A stretch of DNA of 64,000 nucleotides from Pseudomonas peradeniyensis (GTDB lineage Bacteria > Pseudomonadota > Gammaproteobacteria > Pseudomonadales > Pseudomonadaceae), in the NCBI RefSeq assembly GCF_014268935.2, contig NZ_JABWRJ020000002.1, forward strand, positions 310,001 through 374,000, written 5' to 3'. The position numbers were made by a program, and so were the translations under genes. A model generated the notes under the pieces. It was not told where the DNA came from, ran no database searches, and saw only the letters and a program-made list of their open reading frames with translations. Within the stretch, counting starts at the first letter, position 1, and each line of letters begins with the position of its first letter. This document shows positions 1 to 10,875 of this stretch, piece by piece.

Positions 1-255
1 CACATCCAGCTTCTGCCCATAGATCACCAGCGCCGCGATGCTGATCAGCACGATGCCCAGCCCCGACCAGATCGCATACGCGATGCCCACCGGAATGCTG
101 CGTACCACCAGGGTCAGCATCCAGAACGCCACGCCGTAACCGCAGACCATCAGCAACAGCGGCAGCGGCGTGTTCAGCCCCTTGACCGCTTTCATGGAGG
201 CGGTGGCGATGACTTCGGCGCAGATGGCGATGGCGAGATAGGTGTAGGCGTTCAT
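1..255 (-). CDS. SMR-family (EmrE-like) multidrug efflux transporter, 3' part outside the window
   Basis: A small multidrug resistance membrane protein that would exchange protons for cationic drugs or polyamine-like compounds in the inner membrane. The 85 residues present begin MNAYTYLAIAICAEVIATAS; they carry the family's membrane-embedded glutamate at position 14 and the IPVGIAYAIWSGLG signature near residue 55. About three of the usual four membrane helices are visible before the frame runs off base 1. It is divergent from the LysR regulator that starts at 346, which may control it. The exact subfamily (EmrE, QacE or SugE) cannot be fixed from a fragment. Confidence 0.88.
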   Translation of the reverse strand, partial: MNAYTYLAIAICAEVIATASMKAVKGLNTPLPLLLMVCGYGVAFWMLTLVVRSIPVGIAYAIWSGLGIVLISIAALVIYGQKLDV

Positions 256-317
256 GGTGCGGGTCCTCCGTTGCTGGATGGGCATTCTAGGGAATCCCCG
301 GATGCGGTAAAGTCATT

Positions 318-340
318 ACCTATCTGCTTTGGAGATAGGT
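318..340. promoter_or_regulatory. Palindromic candidate LysR operator
   Basis: ACCTATCT and AGATAGGT form a perfect 8-bp inverted repeat with a 7-bp spacer in the divergent SMR/LysR intergenic region. It ends five bases before the regulator's ATG. LysR-type regulators commonly bind interrupted dyads and repress their own gene, so autoregulation is a reasonable inference. Binding is not shown. Confidence 0.5.
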
Positions 341-345
341 TGGTC

Positions 346-1236
346 ATGACTGAACACTGGAGCCTCGAGCAACTGCGCCTGTTCGTGCGGGCCGCCGAAC
401 TGCGTTCGTTCTCCGCCGTGGCCCGCGAGCAGCGCAAGGCCCAGTCGGCGATCAGCAGCGCCATCGCCTTGCTCGAGACGGACCTGGGCGTAACCCTGTT
501 CGAGCGCAGCAGCGGCCGGCAGCCGCGCCTGACCGAGAGCGGCGCCGCGCTGCTGGAGGACGCCCGCGAGCTGTTGCGCCAGTGCGAGCGCCTGGATGGC
601 CGGGCGCTGGCCTTGATGCGCGGGCAGGAGGCGTTGTTGCGGGTGGCCCAGGACGAGGCCATGCCCTACCAGCCGGTGATCGACAGCCTCGACGAGCTGG
701 CGGCGCGCTATCCCTACCTGGAGGTGCAACTGGCCAGCGGCGCCCAGGGCGATGTGGCGCGCAAGCTGGTGGAGCGGCGCGCCGACCTGGGCTTGTTCTT
801 CCACCATGAAAGTATTCCCGCCTCGTTGGAGCGACGCGCCCTGGGCAGTGTCGAGATGGTCACGGTGTGTGCCATCGATCATCCGCTGGCACACCTGGCC
901 AAGGTCAGCCGCCAGCAACTGGCCCGCCATCGCCAGCTGTTGATCACCCCGCAGCAGAGCGGCTACCCCGGCGGCGAGGCGATCAGCCCGCAGGTCTGGC
1001 GCGCCGACAGTTTCTACGCCATGGCCGAGTTGCTGATGCGCGGCCTGGGCTGGGCCTGGCTGCCCCGGCATGTGGTGCAGTACCCCACCTACCAGACGCA
1101 GATGGTCGAGCTGGACAGCGAGTGGCGCCCGCCAGCGCTGGTGGCGGAGCTGGCCTGGCGGCGCGACGAACCGTTGGGTCCGGCCGCGCAGTGGCTGGCC
1201 GAGCGCTTCGCCGTGCACCTGCGGGCGATTGGCTGA
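346..1236 (+). CDS. LysR-family transcriptional regulator
   Basis: A 296-residue DNA-binding regulator. The N-terminal winged HTH (residues about 5-65; LEQLRLFVRAAELRSFSAVA and AISSAIALLETDLGVTLFER) is typical of the family, followed by a periplasmic-binding-like effector domain. ATG 346 is preferred to the upstream frame extension because the HTH begins right after it at the normal family spacing. The palindrome at 318-340 lies just upstream. Divergent orientation suggests it controls the SMR transporter, its own gene, or both. The effector is unknown. Confidence 0.9.
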   Translation: MTEHWSLEQLRLFVRAAELRSFSAVAREQRKAQSAISSAIALLETDLGVTLFERSSGRQPRLTESGAALLEDARELLRQCERLDGRALALMRGQEALLRVAQDEAMPYQPVIDSLDELAARYPYLEVQLASGAQGDVARKLVERRADLGLFFHHESIPASLERRALGSVEMVTVCAIDHPLAHLAKVSRQQLARHRQLLITPQQSGYPGGEAISPQVWRADSFYAMAELLMRGLGWAWLPRHVVQYPTYQTQMVELDSEWRPPALVAELAWRRDEPLGPAAQWLAERFAVHLRAIG

Positions 1237-1274
1237 CAGGCCTTTTCATCCAGTTCCTAGTAAACTCCGCCGCC

Positions 1275-2546
1275 ATGAACAGAACCCTCTATACCCTGCT
1301 GTTTCACCTGGGCCTGCCGCTGGTCGCGCTGCGCCTGTTCCTGCGCGGGCGCAAGGCGCCGGCGTACCGTGCGCGGATCGCCGAGCGCTTCGCCTGCCAG
1401 CTGCCGCCGATGCGCCAGGGCGGCATCTGGGTGCACGCGGTCTCGGTGGGCGAGAGCATCGCCGCCGCGCCGATGGTCCGGGCCCTGCTCAAGCAGTACC
1501 CGGACCTGCCGATCACGCTCACCTGCATGACCCCGACCGGCTCCGAGCGCATCCGCGCGATGTTCGAGGGCGAGTCACGGGTGCAGCACTGCTACCTGCC
1601 TTACGACCTGCCGTGGGCGGCCGGGCGTTTCCTCGACCATGTGCGCCCGCGCCTGGGCATCATCATGGAAACCGAGCTGTGGCCGAATCACATTCACCAG
1701 TGCGCCAGGCGCGGCATTCCGGTGGCGCTGGCCAATGCCCGATTGTCCGAGCGCTCGGCCCGTGGCTATGCCCGCTTCGCCGGCCTGACCCGGCCGATGC
1801 TCGAGGAGATGAGCCTGATCGCGGTGCAGACCGAAACCGAGGCCGAGCGTTTCCGAGCGCTCGGTGCGCGCGACGAATGCGTGCAGGTAACCGGTTCGAT
1901 CAAGTTCGACCTGAAGATCGATGATCAACTGCTGCCGCGGGCCAACGCATTGCGGGAACAGTGGTCTGCCCGGCAACGTCCGGTGTGGATAGCTGCCAGT
2001 ACCCACGATGGCGAAGACGCATTGATTCTCGAGGCTCATCGTGAGTTGCTGAAGGTCCACAGCGATGCGTTGCTGATCCTGGTTCCGCGCCATCCCGAGC
2101 GTTTTGCGGCGGTGCATGAACTGTGCGCCGGCCAATTCGCCACGGTGCGCCGTTCGACCGGCGATGCGGTCACGGCGCAGACCCAGGTGCTGCTGGGCGA
2201 CACCATGGGCGAGCTGCTGTTCCTCTATGCCCTGGCCGACATCGCCTTCGTCGGTGGCAGCCTGGTGGCCACCGGCGGGCACAACCCGCTGGAGCCGGCG
2301 GCGCTGGCGCTGCCGGTGCTCATGGGGCCGCATGTGTTCAACTTCCTCGAGATCAGCGCGATGCTGCGTGAGGCGGGGGCGTTGCAGCAGGTGGACGATG
2401 CCGAAGGGCTGGCCGGGGCGGTGCGTCGGCTGGTCGAGCTGCCGCAGGATGCGCGGCGCATGGGCGAGGCGGGCAGGGCGGTGATGCGGGCCAACCAGGG
2501 GGCGTTGCAGCGGTTGCTGGATGGGCTGGGGCAACTTCTGAACTGA
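1275..2546 (+). CDS. waaA: 3-deoxy-D-manno-octulosonic acid (Kdo) transferase
   Basis: Transfers Kdo from CMP-Kdo to lipid IVA, the first step of lipopolysaccharide core assembly, on the cytoplasmic face of the inner membrane. The 423-residue length is normal. An N-terminal membrane anchor (about residues 5-22) is followed by a GT30 fold with VHAVSVGE near residue 57, the ETELWPN motif, and the GGSLVATGGHNPLEPA stretch of the nucleotide-sugar-binding C-terminal half. The start at 1275 places the anchor at the N terminus. It is followed by a REP pair and is probably transcribed alone. Confidence 0.95.
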   Translation: MNRTLYTLLFHLGLPLVALRLFLRGRKAPAYRARIAERFACQLPPMRQGGIWVHAVSVGESIAAAPMVRALLKQYPDLPITLTCMTPTGSERIRAMFEGESRVQHCYLPYDLPWAAGRFLDHVRPRLGIIMETELWPNHIHQCARRGIPVALANARLSERSARGYARFAGLTRPMLEEMSLIAVQTETEAERFRALGARDECVQVTGSIKFDLKIDDQLLPRANALREQWSARQRPVWIAASTHDGEDALILEAHRELLKVHSDALLILVPRHPERFAAVHELCAGQFATVRRSTGDAVTAQTQVLLGDTMGELLFLYALADIAFVGGSLVATGGHNPLEPAALALPVLMGPHVFNFLEISAMLREAGALQQVDDAEGLAGAVRRLVELPQDARRMGEAGRAVMRANQGALQRLLDGLGQLLN

Positions 2547-2562
2547 GGATCCTGTAGGCATT

Positions 2563-2652
2563 CGTGGGAGCGGGCTTGCCCCGCGATAGGGCCACGCCAG
2601 GCAATGTCACTGCCTGACCGGGCCCTATCGCGGGGCAAGCCCGCTTCCACGA
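2563..2652. repeat. REP inverted pair between waaA and tolC-like gene
   Basis: Two copies of the Pseudomonas REP type GTGGGAGCGGGCTTGCCCCG face each other (about 2563-2593 and 2619-2652), separated by a short linker. The pair can fold into a long hairpin in the gap between two convergent genes, where such elements often act as 3'-end stabilisers or terminator-like structures. Confidence 0.9.
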
Positions 2653-2681
2653 AGCCTGTCCCTACAGGTGGTCTATGACCT

Positions 2682-4118
2682 TCAGGGCCGGCGTTCGAAA
2701 TTCTTCGCTGCCGCCGCCGCCAGGTCCGGTGGCAGGAAATCCTTGTCCGGGTTGTAGTCGGCCTTCAGGTACCGCCCCAGGTCCTGCAGATCCTGCGGGC
2801 TGAGCGTGCCGGCGGCCTGCTTCAGGCGCAGGTTGTCGAGAATGTAGTCATAGCGGCTGTTGTTGTAGTCGCGCACCGAGGTGTACAGCTGGCGCTGCGC
2901 GTCGAGCACGTCGACGATGTTGCGGGTGCCGACCTGGTAGCCGATCTCGGTGGCTTCCAGTGCGCTCTGGTTGGAGATGATCGACTGCTTGCGCGCCTGT
3001 ACCTGCTCCACGTCGGTATTCACCGCGCGGTGCAGGTTGCGGGTATTTTCCACCACCTGGCGACGCAGGCTTTCGCGCTGCTGCTCGCTCTGGGTCAGGC
3101 GGGCGTAAGCCTCGCGCACCTGGGAGCTGGTCAGGCCGCCGCTGTAGATCGGGATGTTCAGTTGCAGGCCGATGCTGGTCTGCTCCACATCGCCGCCATA
3201 GCGCACGTTCGGTTGCAGCTGTGAATTGGTGAATCCGAGGTTGTCGTTGTCGCCCTTCTGGTACTTGGCCACCGCGTCGAGGGTCGGCGCATGGCCGGCC
3301 TTGCGCTGGCGCACGGTCTCCTCGGCCGCTGCCACGGCGTGGTTGGTCGCCAGCAGGTTGAGGTTCTGCCGCCCGGCGGTCTCGACCCAGGCCTTGGCGT
3401 CGTTGGGCGTGGGCACCTGCACCGGCAGGGTATGGACCACGCCCTGGATCGCCGAGTACTGGCGGTTGGTCAGGGTGACCAGGGCCTCGAAGGCATCCTG
3501 TACCTGGCGCTCAGCGATGATCCGGTTGGCCCGGGCGGTGTCGTAGCTGGCCTGGGACTGCAGCACGTCGGTCTTGTCCGAGAGACCGACGTCGAAGCGC
3601 TCGTTGGATTGGTCGAGCTGGCGCTTGAAGGCCGCTTCTTCGGCCTTTGTCGAGGCCAGGTTGTCCTGGGCGCGCAGCACCGCGAAGTAGTTCTCGGCGC
3701 TCTGCAGGATCAGGTTCTGCTCGGTGGCCGACAGTTCCAGGGCGGCCTGTTCGTTGACCGACTCGGCGGCCTGCAGCTGGAACCAGCGGTCGGCGCGGAA
3801 GATCGGCTGCGCCAGGGTGGCGCTCCAGGCGTTGCCGCTGCGGTTGGAGGTGACTGACGGCTCGTCGAGCTTGGTCCGGGTGTTCATCATCTCGGCGCCG
3901 GCCGAAAGGTTCGGCAACAGGCCGGCGCGGGCCTGGGGCACCACTTCACGGCGGGCGCCGTAGTCGGCGCGGGCGGCGGCCAGGTCGGCGTTGTTGTCGA
4001 CCGCTTCCTGGTAGACGCTGACCAGGTCGGTCTTCACCGTCGTGGGCGTATCCGCTGCCCAGGCCACTCCGTGGGACGCACAAGACACGGCAATTGCCAG
4101 TGAGAGTTTGCGCAGCAT
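2682..4118 (-). CDS. tolC: TolC-family outer-membrane channel protein
   Basis: An outer-membrane efflux and type I secretion duct of 478 residues. It has an N-terminal signal peptide (LSLAIAVSCASHGVAWA) and two OEP repeats rich in long helices, for example LSATEQNLILQSAENYFAVL in the first half. The C-terminal NLRLKQAAGTLSPQDLQ segment is typical of TolC homologues. The start at 4118 is chosen over 4136 because AAGGAT lies at normal distance upstream of it. No partner pump genes are adjacent, so it probably serves several systems. It is divergent from thiC. Confidence 0.9.
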   Translation of the reverse strand: MLRKLSLAIAVSCASHGVAWAADTPTTVKTDLVSVYQEAVDNNADLAAARADYGARREVVPQARAGLLPNLSAGAEMMNTRTKLDEPSVTSNRSGNAWSATLAQPIFRADRWFQLQAAESVNEQAALELSATEQNLILQSAENYFAVLRAQDNLASTKAEEAAFKRQLDQSNERFDVGLSDKTDVLQSQASYDTARANRIIAERQVQDAFEALVTLTNRQYSAIQGVVHTLPVQVPTPNDAKAWVETAGRQNLNLLATNHAVAAAEETVRQRKAGHAPTLDAVAKYQKGDNDNLGFTNSQLQPNVRYGGDVEQTSIGLQLNIPIYSGGLTSSQVREAYARLTQSEQQRESLRRQVVENTRNLHRAVNTDVEQVQARKQSIISNQSALEATEIGYQVGTRNIVDVLDAQRQLYTSVRDYNNSRYDYILDNLRLKQAAGTLSPQDLQDLGRYLKADYNPDKDFLPPDLAAAAAKNFERRP

Positions 4119-4249
4119 AGGGCAATCCTTGATCAAATTTTATTTACTGTACTGTCGGGTATCGAGCGATGCGCCAGTGTAGTGCCGCACGCCGTCATCA
4201 ACAATCCGCCGCGTGTGCCATTTATCACCCCCGGATTTACCCGCTTGGC

Positions 4250-4277
4250 TTTGCCGGCCACTCCAGTCTAGACTGCG
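4250..4277 (+). promoter_or_regulatory. Possible sigma-70 promoter of thiC leader
   Basis: TTTGCC (4250-4255) and TAGACT (4272-4277) are 16 bases apart and would start transcription just ahead of the TPP riboswitch. Both boxes are imperfect, so this is an inference from position. Confidence 0.35.
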
Positions 4278-4284
4278 CATGTTC

Positions 4285-6422
<2,138 letters not shown>

Positions 6423-6431
6423 GTAGACCTT

Positions 6432-6540
6432 GGGGGCCGCTTTGCGGCCCTTTCGCGACGCAAGGCCGCTCCCACAGGTCCTGTATATGGCTCAAGTCAT
6501 GCACGGAACCTGTGGGAGCGGCCTTGTGTCGCGAAACGAG
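6432..6540. repeat. REP inverted pair between thiC and cytX
   Basis: REP copies at 6432-6478 and 6509-6540 are inverted around a 30-base spacer; the shared core is TGTGGGAGCGGCCTTG. It follows the thiC stop and may mark the 3' end of its message. Confidence 0.88.
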
Positions 6541-6587
6541 GACGCAGTCCTCGCCAGCAACAACTCCAATATTCCGGCGAGCCCCCC

Positions 6588-7871
6588 ATGACCACCCCCA
6601 GTCACTTCTCCCCCGATTACCCCGTCCCCTCCCACCACCGCCAGTTCGGCGCCCGCGACCTGTTTTCGCTGTGGTTCTCCCTCGGCATCGGCCTGATGGT
6701 GCTGCAGGTCGGCGCCCTGCTGGCGCCGGGCCTGGGCCTGGCCGGCTCGATACTGGCGATCGCCCTCGGCACGGCGGTGGGCGTGCTGCTGCTGGCGGCG
6801 GCGGGGGTGATCGGCAGCGACACCGGCCTCTCGGCCATGGCCACCCTGCGCCTGACGCTGGGTAGCCATGGCGCGCGCCTGCCAGCCTTGCTCAACCTCC
6901 TGCAACTGGTGGGCTGGGGCTCGTTCGAGATCATCGTCATGCGCGACGCCGCCAGCCTGCTGGGCGCCCGCGCCTTCGGCGAGGGCAGTGGCTGGAGCAG
7001 CCCATTGCTGTGGACCCTGTGCTTCGGCGCCCTGGCCACCCTGTTGGCGGTCAGCGGACCGCTGGCGTTCGTGCGCAAGGTGCTGCGCAAATGGGGCATC
7101 TGGCTGCTACTGGGCGCTTGCAGCTGGCTGACCTGGAACCTGTTCGCCAAGGCAGACCTGGCCGCGCTGTGGCAGCGCCCAGGGGATGGTTCGCTGTCCC
7201 TGGCCCTGGGCTTCGACATCGTCATCGCCATGCCGCTGTCGTGGCTGCCGCTGATCGCCGACTATTCACGCTTCGGCCAGCGTGCCAGCCGGGTGTTCGG
7301 CGGTACGGCGCTGGGCTTTTTCATCGGCAATGCCTGGCTGATGAGCCTGGGCGTGGCCTATACCCTGGCCTTCGCCCCGAGCGGTGAAGTGAATGCGCTG
7401 CTGCTGGCGCTGGCCGGCGCCGGGCTGGGGATTCCGCTGCTGCTGATCCTGCTGGACGAGTCGGAGAACGCCTTTGCCGATATCCACTCGGCAGCCGTCT
7501 CCACCGGGCTGCTGGTCAAGCTCAGGGTCGAGCACCTGGCCTTGGCCATCGGCGTGTTGTGCACGCTGATCGCCCTGCTGGCGCCGCTGGCCCAGTACCA
7601 GAACTTCCTGCTGCTGATCGGCTCGGTGTTCGCGCCGCTGTTCGGCGTGGTGCTGGTGGATCACTTCGTGGTCCGTCGCCGTCGCCTGCCGGCGCTGGTC
7701 GAGGGCTTGCACTGGCAGGCGCTGCTGGCCTGGGCGGTGGGGGTGGCGGCCTATCACCTGATGGCGAACGCGGCGCCGGAGCTGGGGGCGACCCTGCCGG
7801 CACTGCTGCTGGCAGGGGGGCTGCATCTGCTGCTATCGCTTAGCCGCGGCCGGGAAACAGCTCGGGCCTGA
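6588..7871 (+). CDS. cytX: CytX-type hydroxymethylpyrimidine / cytosine-purine family permease
   Basis: A 427-residue inner-membrane transporter of the nucleobase:cation symporter-1 (purine-cytosine permease) family. About 12 hydrophobic helices are visible, with family features such as FSLWFSLGIGLMVLQVGALL in helix 1 and SWLPLIADYSRF mid-protein. The CytX branch is associated with thiamine genes and is thought to import the HMP moiety. Its place directly after riboswitch-controlled thiC supports that, but substrate is inferred. Its last 32 bases overlap the convergent lipoprotein gene. Confidence 0.82.
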   Translation: MTTPSHFSPDYPVPSHHRQFGARDLFSLWFSLGIGLMVLQVGALLAPGLGLAGSILAIALGTAVGVLLLAAAGVIGSDTGLSAMATLRLTLGSHGARLPALLNLLQLVGWGSFEIIVMRDAASLLGARAFGEGSGWSSPLLWTLCFGALATLLAVSGPLAFVRKVLRKWGIWLLLGACSWLTWNLFAKADLAALWQRPGDGSLSLALGFDIVIAMPLSWLPLIADYSRFGQRASRVFGGTALGFFIGNAWLMSLGVAYTLAFAPSGEVNALLLALAGAGLGIPLLLILLDESENAFADIHSAAVSTGLLVKLRVEHLALAIGVLCTLIALLAPLAQYQNFLLLIGSVFAPLFGVVLVDHFVVRRRRLPALVEGLHWQALLAWAVGVAAYHLMANAAPELGATLPALLLAGGLHLLLSLSRGRETARA

Positions 7872-8586
7872 TCACGCCATTGAGGCGCGGATAGGGGATC
7901 TTCAGCTCGACGTGGCCCATCGAGTAGGGCGCGATGGCGTAGACCTCGTACTTGATCACCACCGCGCCGTAGGTCAGGGCGATGTGCGGCGACTGCTTGA
8001 ACGGCCAGGTCTTGACGAACTCGGGGTCCTTGTCCATGCCGGTGCTGATCAGCCAGGCGCGGTGGGATTCCTCGGCGGTCTTCCAGAAGGTCGCTTCCTG
8101 GCCGGGCACGAGCATGTCGTCCAGGGTCAGCACTTTGTCCAGCTTGCGCGAGTAGTTGATGAAGCCGCGCCCGGGCATGCCATGGGCACCGCCGCTGTCC
8201 AGGTAGCTGGACAGCTCGACGATCACCAGCCCGTCATGCTGCTCGCGTACCTTGGCCTGCAGGTAGCTGCTGTTGCGCTTGTCGGCACGGGCCAGGTACT
8301 GCTGTTCATAGGCTTGCAGCGAGGCCGGCGGGGTGCCGCGCTGGTTGTCCTCGGTCAGCGTCAGCAGGCGCTTCTCGACGATGGCGTCGAGCTTGGGCAG
8401 GGCGGGGAAGTGCACCACGTCGATGTTGACCAGCGGGCAGTCGCTCTCGCTGCAGCCGGGCTTGACGTGTTCCCAGGCCTCGCGCTTGACCTCGAGCGGG
8501 GCCCGGTAATTGGGCGTGAACAGGCTCTGGCAGGCGCCGAGCGCCAGTGCCAGGACGGCCACGGAAGTCAGTTTGACAAGCGTCAT
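7840..8586 (-). CDS. Lipoprotein with RsiV-like (DUF3298) domain
   Basis: A 248-residue secreted lipoprotein. The signal peptide ends in a lipobox (ALALGACQS, Cys19). The body resembles the DUF3298/RsiV family, with VIVELSSYLDSGGAHGMPG in the middle and KVLTLDDMLVPG downstream. In other bacteria the domain is found in anti-sigma factors and cell-envelope proteins that bind lysozyme or glycan. No sigma-factor gene is adjacent and there is no N-terminal anti-sigma segment, so its role is unknown. It overlaps the cytX 3' end by 32 bases in the opposite direction. Confidence 0.8.
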   Translation of the reverse strand: MTLVKLTSVAVLALALGACQSLFTPNYRAPLEVKREAWEHVKPGCSESDCPLVNIDVVHFPALPKLDAIVEKRLLTLTEDNQRGTPPASLQAYEQQYLARADKRNSSYLQAKVREQHDGLVIVELSSYLDSGGAHGMPGRGFINYSRKLDKVLTLDDMLVPGQEATFWKTAEESHRAWLISTGMDKDPEFVKTWPFKQSPHIALTYGAVVIKYEVYAIAPYSMGHVELKIPYPRLNGVIRPELFPGRG

Positions 8587-8771
8587 GTTGCCTCTTTCAC
8601 AACGGTGATGATCGGCCTTTGACCGCCTGCGCGGCCTTCAGTTCGCCACTAAGCTAACAGAGAGCGGCGCGCCTGTCCCGGCTGCCCGAACGGTCGCCGG
8701 AAAGGGATGAAACCGGGCGGCGCGCAGAGTAGGATTGCGCGATGCGGTAAACGAGGTATCAAGGAGTTTGC

Positions 8772-9389
8772 ATGACGGACACGTTGAATACAGTGCCCAC
8801 CCAGGTCGAAATCACCCGGCGTGAGCATCTGTTCAGGGGTTTCTACAAGCTCGACAAGCTGCACCTGCGCCATGAGCTGTTCGCCGGCGGCATGAGCCGC
8901 GAGTTCACCCGCGAGCTGTTCGTGCGCCATGACGCCGTCTGTGTGCTGCCCTACGATCCGCAGCGCGACGAGGTGGTGCTGATCGAGCAGTTTCGCGTGG
9001 GAGCCATGGGCAAGGTCGGCAATCCCTGGCTGATCGAGATGGTCGCCGGGTTGATCGACAAGGATGAGCAGCCGGAGGAGGTTGCCCATCGCGAAGCCCA
9101 GGAAGAGGCCGGCCTGACCTTTTCCGCACTGTGGCCGATGACGCGCTATTTCCCCTCGCCTGGCGGCAGCGACGAGTACGTCCACCTGTTCCTGGGCCGT
9201 TGCATCAGCGAGGGCGCCGGTGGCCTGCATGGCCTGGAAGAAGAGAGCGAGGACATCCGCGTGCGTGTCTGGGCGTTCGAGGACGCCCTGCAGGCGGTGC
9301 GCGACGGGCGCATCTGCAACGCCGCCGCGATCATCGGCCTGCAATGGCTGGCACTCAACCGTGACGAAGTTCGAGGTATGTGGAAGTGA
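8772..9389 (+). CDS. nudF: ADP-ribose pyrophosphatase (NUDIX)
   Basis: Hydrolyses ADP-ribose to AMP and ribose 5-phosphate in the cytoplasm. The 205-residue protein carries a full Nudix box, with G, E and the REAQEEAGL core at residues about 95-117. The ADPRase-type proline-containing SPGGSDEYVHLFLG follows. It is the first gene of a run (nudF, yqiB, cpdA, yqiA, parE) in the same order as in E. coli. A good AAGGAG site precedes ATG 8772, and its end overlaps the next reading frame. Confidence 0.95.
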   Translation: MTDTLNTVPTQVEITRREHLFRGFYKLDKLHLRHELFAGGMSREFTRELFVRHDAVCVLPYDPQRDEVVLIEQFRVGAMGKVGNPWLIEMVAGLIDKDEQPEEVAHREAQEEAGLTFSALWPMTRYFPSPGGSDEYVHLFLGRCISEGAGGLHGLEEESEDIRVRVWAFEDALQAVRDGRICNAAAIIGLQWLALNRDEVRGMWK

Positions 9390-9832
9390 ACCTGCTGCGC
9401 GAGCGCTATCGGGTCGACCTGGTCGGGCTGCAGTCGGCCTGCGAGGCCAACTATGCCCGCCTGATGCGCCTGCTGCCGGAGATGCGCACCACGCAGAGCT
9501 CGCGCCGCATCGGCATGACCCAGGGCGACCAGATGCTCGGCGTGCTGGTGCTCGAAGTGCTGCTGGCCTGTCCCTACACCACTACCCTCAAGGTGCGCCA
9601 GGAGCACAGCCTGCCCTGGCTGCCGGTGCCCGAGCTGGAAGTGCAGGTCTACCATGACGCGCGCATGGCCGAGGTGGTCAGCGCCGAGCATGCCCGTCGC
9701 CTGCGCAGCATCTATCCCTACCCCAACACGGCAATGCACCAGCCGGACGAGAAGGCCCAGCTCAACCTGTTCCTCGGCGAATGGCTGAGCCACTGCCTGG
9801 CCTGCGGCCACGAACTGGAAGCGGTGCGCTGA
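9380..9832 (+). CDS. yqiB: YqiB-like DUF1249 protein
   Basis: A 150-residue cytoplasmic protein of the DUF1249 family, recognised by its RYRVDLVGLQSACEANYARL N-terminal stretch, the central LEVLLACPYTTTLKV, and the position between nudF and cpdA. The GTG at 9380 overlaps the last codons of nudF; GTG 9386 (MNLLRERY) is an equally possible start. No biochemical function is established for the family. Overlap implies translational coupling with nudF. Confidence 0.88.
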   Translation: MEVNLLRERYRVDLVGLQSACEANYARLMRLLPEMRTTQSSRRIGMTQGDQMLGVLVLEVLLACPYTTTLKVRQEHSLPWLPVPELEVQVYHDARMAEVVSAEHARRLRSIYPYPNTAMHQPDEKAQLNLFLGEWLSHCLACGHELEAVR

Positions 9833-9845
9833 AATGTGATGCGCG

Positions 9846-9873
9846 TCGGTTTCGAGTACTTGCTCGAAACCGA
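9846..9873. promoter_or_regulatory. Perfect dyad upstream of cpdA
   Basis: TCGGTTTCGAG and CTCGAAACCGA flank a short loop, giving an 11-bp stem 45 bases before the cpdA start. There is no U-run, so it is not a standard terminator. It may be an operator or an RNA hairpin. Confidence 0.45.
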
Positions 9874-9917
9874 TCCGCCGCCATAATCGGTGCTGAATCC
9901 GTTCGAGGAGACGGCCG

Positions 9918-10721
9918 TTGCCGCAACCACACTCACTTCCGTCACCCATCCATGTGGTGCAACTGACTGACGCCCACCTGTTCGCCGACCCGGCGGGCAC
10001 CTTGCTGGGCCTGAATACCCGCGCAAGCCTCGGGCATGTGATCGACCAGGTGCGCCGCGAGCAGGCGCGCATCGACCTGCTGCTGTGCACGGGCGATCTG
10101 TCGCAGGATGCCAGCGTCGCCTCCTACCATGCTTTCAGCGAGTTGACCTCGAAGTTGGGGGCGCCGGCGCGTTGGCTGCCGGGCAATCATGACGAGGCCC
10201 AGGTGATGCAGGCCCTGGCCCCGGAGCTGGTGCAGGCGGTGACGGACATTGGCCAATGGCGCATCGTCATGCTCGATTCGGCAGTGGTAGGTGCCACCTT
10301 CGGTTTGTTGGCTGACGACCAGCTGGCGTTGTTGGACCAGGCGCTGAGCAATGCAGGCGAACGCCATTGCCTGGTGTGCTGCCACCACCAGCCGGTGGAT
10401 ATCGGTTGCGCGTGGATTGCACCGATCGGGTTGCGCAATGCCGATGAGCTGTTGAAGCGCTTGCGCAGTTATCCACAAGTGAGGGCGCTGCTTTGGGGGC
10501 ATATTCACCAGGAGTGGGATGAAGAGCGCGACGGTATCCGTTTCCTTGCCACGCCATCGACCTGCATTCAGTTCGCGCCGCGCAGCGAGGATTTCAAGGT
10601 GAGCGAGGAGCAGCCGGGCTACCGCTGGTTGCGGCTGCATGCCGACGGGCGGTTGGAGACTGGCGTGGAGCGGGCGCGCGATTTCGAGGTGAAGCTGGAC
10701 TTCGATAGCCCGGGTTACTGA
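9918..10721 (+). CDS. cpdA: 3',5'-cyclic AMP phosphodiesterase CpdA
   Basis: Metallophosphoesterase that hydrolyses cAMP, tuning Crp/Vfr-type signalling. The 267 residues include the metal-binding series QLTDAHL (residues 15-21), CTGDLSQDASV, GNHDEA, CCHHQP and WGHIHQEWD, all in normal order. The TTG start at 9918 is supported by GAGGAG at 9905-9910; no ATG lies in a suitable place. It is in the nudF-parE run, after an 85-base gap that holds the dyad at 9846. Confidence 0.94.
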   Translation: MPQPHSLPSPIHVVQLTDAHLFADPAGTLLGLNTRASLGHVIDQVRREQARIDLLLCTGDLSQDASVASYHAFSELTSKLGAPARWLPGNHDEAQVMQALAPELVQAVTDIGQWRIVMLDSAVVGATFGLLADDQLALLDQALSNAGERHCLVCCHHQPVDIGCAWIAPIGLRNADELLKRLRSYPQVRALLWGHIHQEWDEERDGIRFLATPSTCIQFAPRSEDFKVSEEQPGYRWLRLHADGRLETGVERARDFEVKLDFDSPGY

Positions 10722-10725
10722 ATCA

Positions 10726-10772
10726 GGGGACCGCTTTGCGGTCCTTTCGCGACACAAGGCCGCTCCCACAGA
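10726..10772. repeat. REP element after cpdA
   Basis: A single copy (GACACAAGGCCGCTCCCACA with a GC-rich preceding hairpin GGACCGCTTTGCGGTCC) between cpdA and yqiA. It interrupts an otherwise operon-like run. Confidence 0.85.
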
Positions 10773-10875
10773 GATCGTGCCCTCAGCTGTTTGAAGAATT
10801 TGTTGCGAAAATCCCCACGCTGCGCCAATGCCCTTCGAACGCGCTACACTGCGCGTCTTTGCGTCCGGGGGCAGC

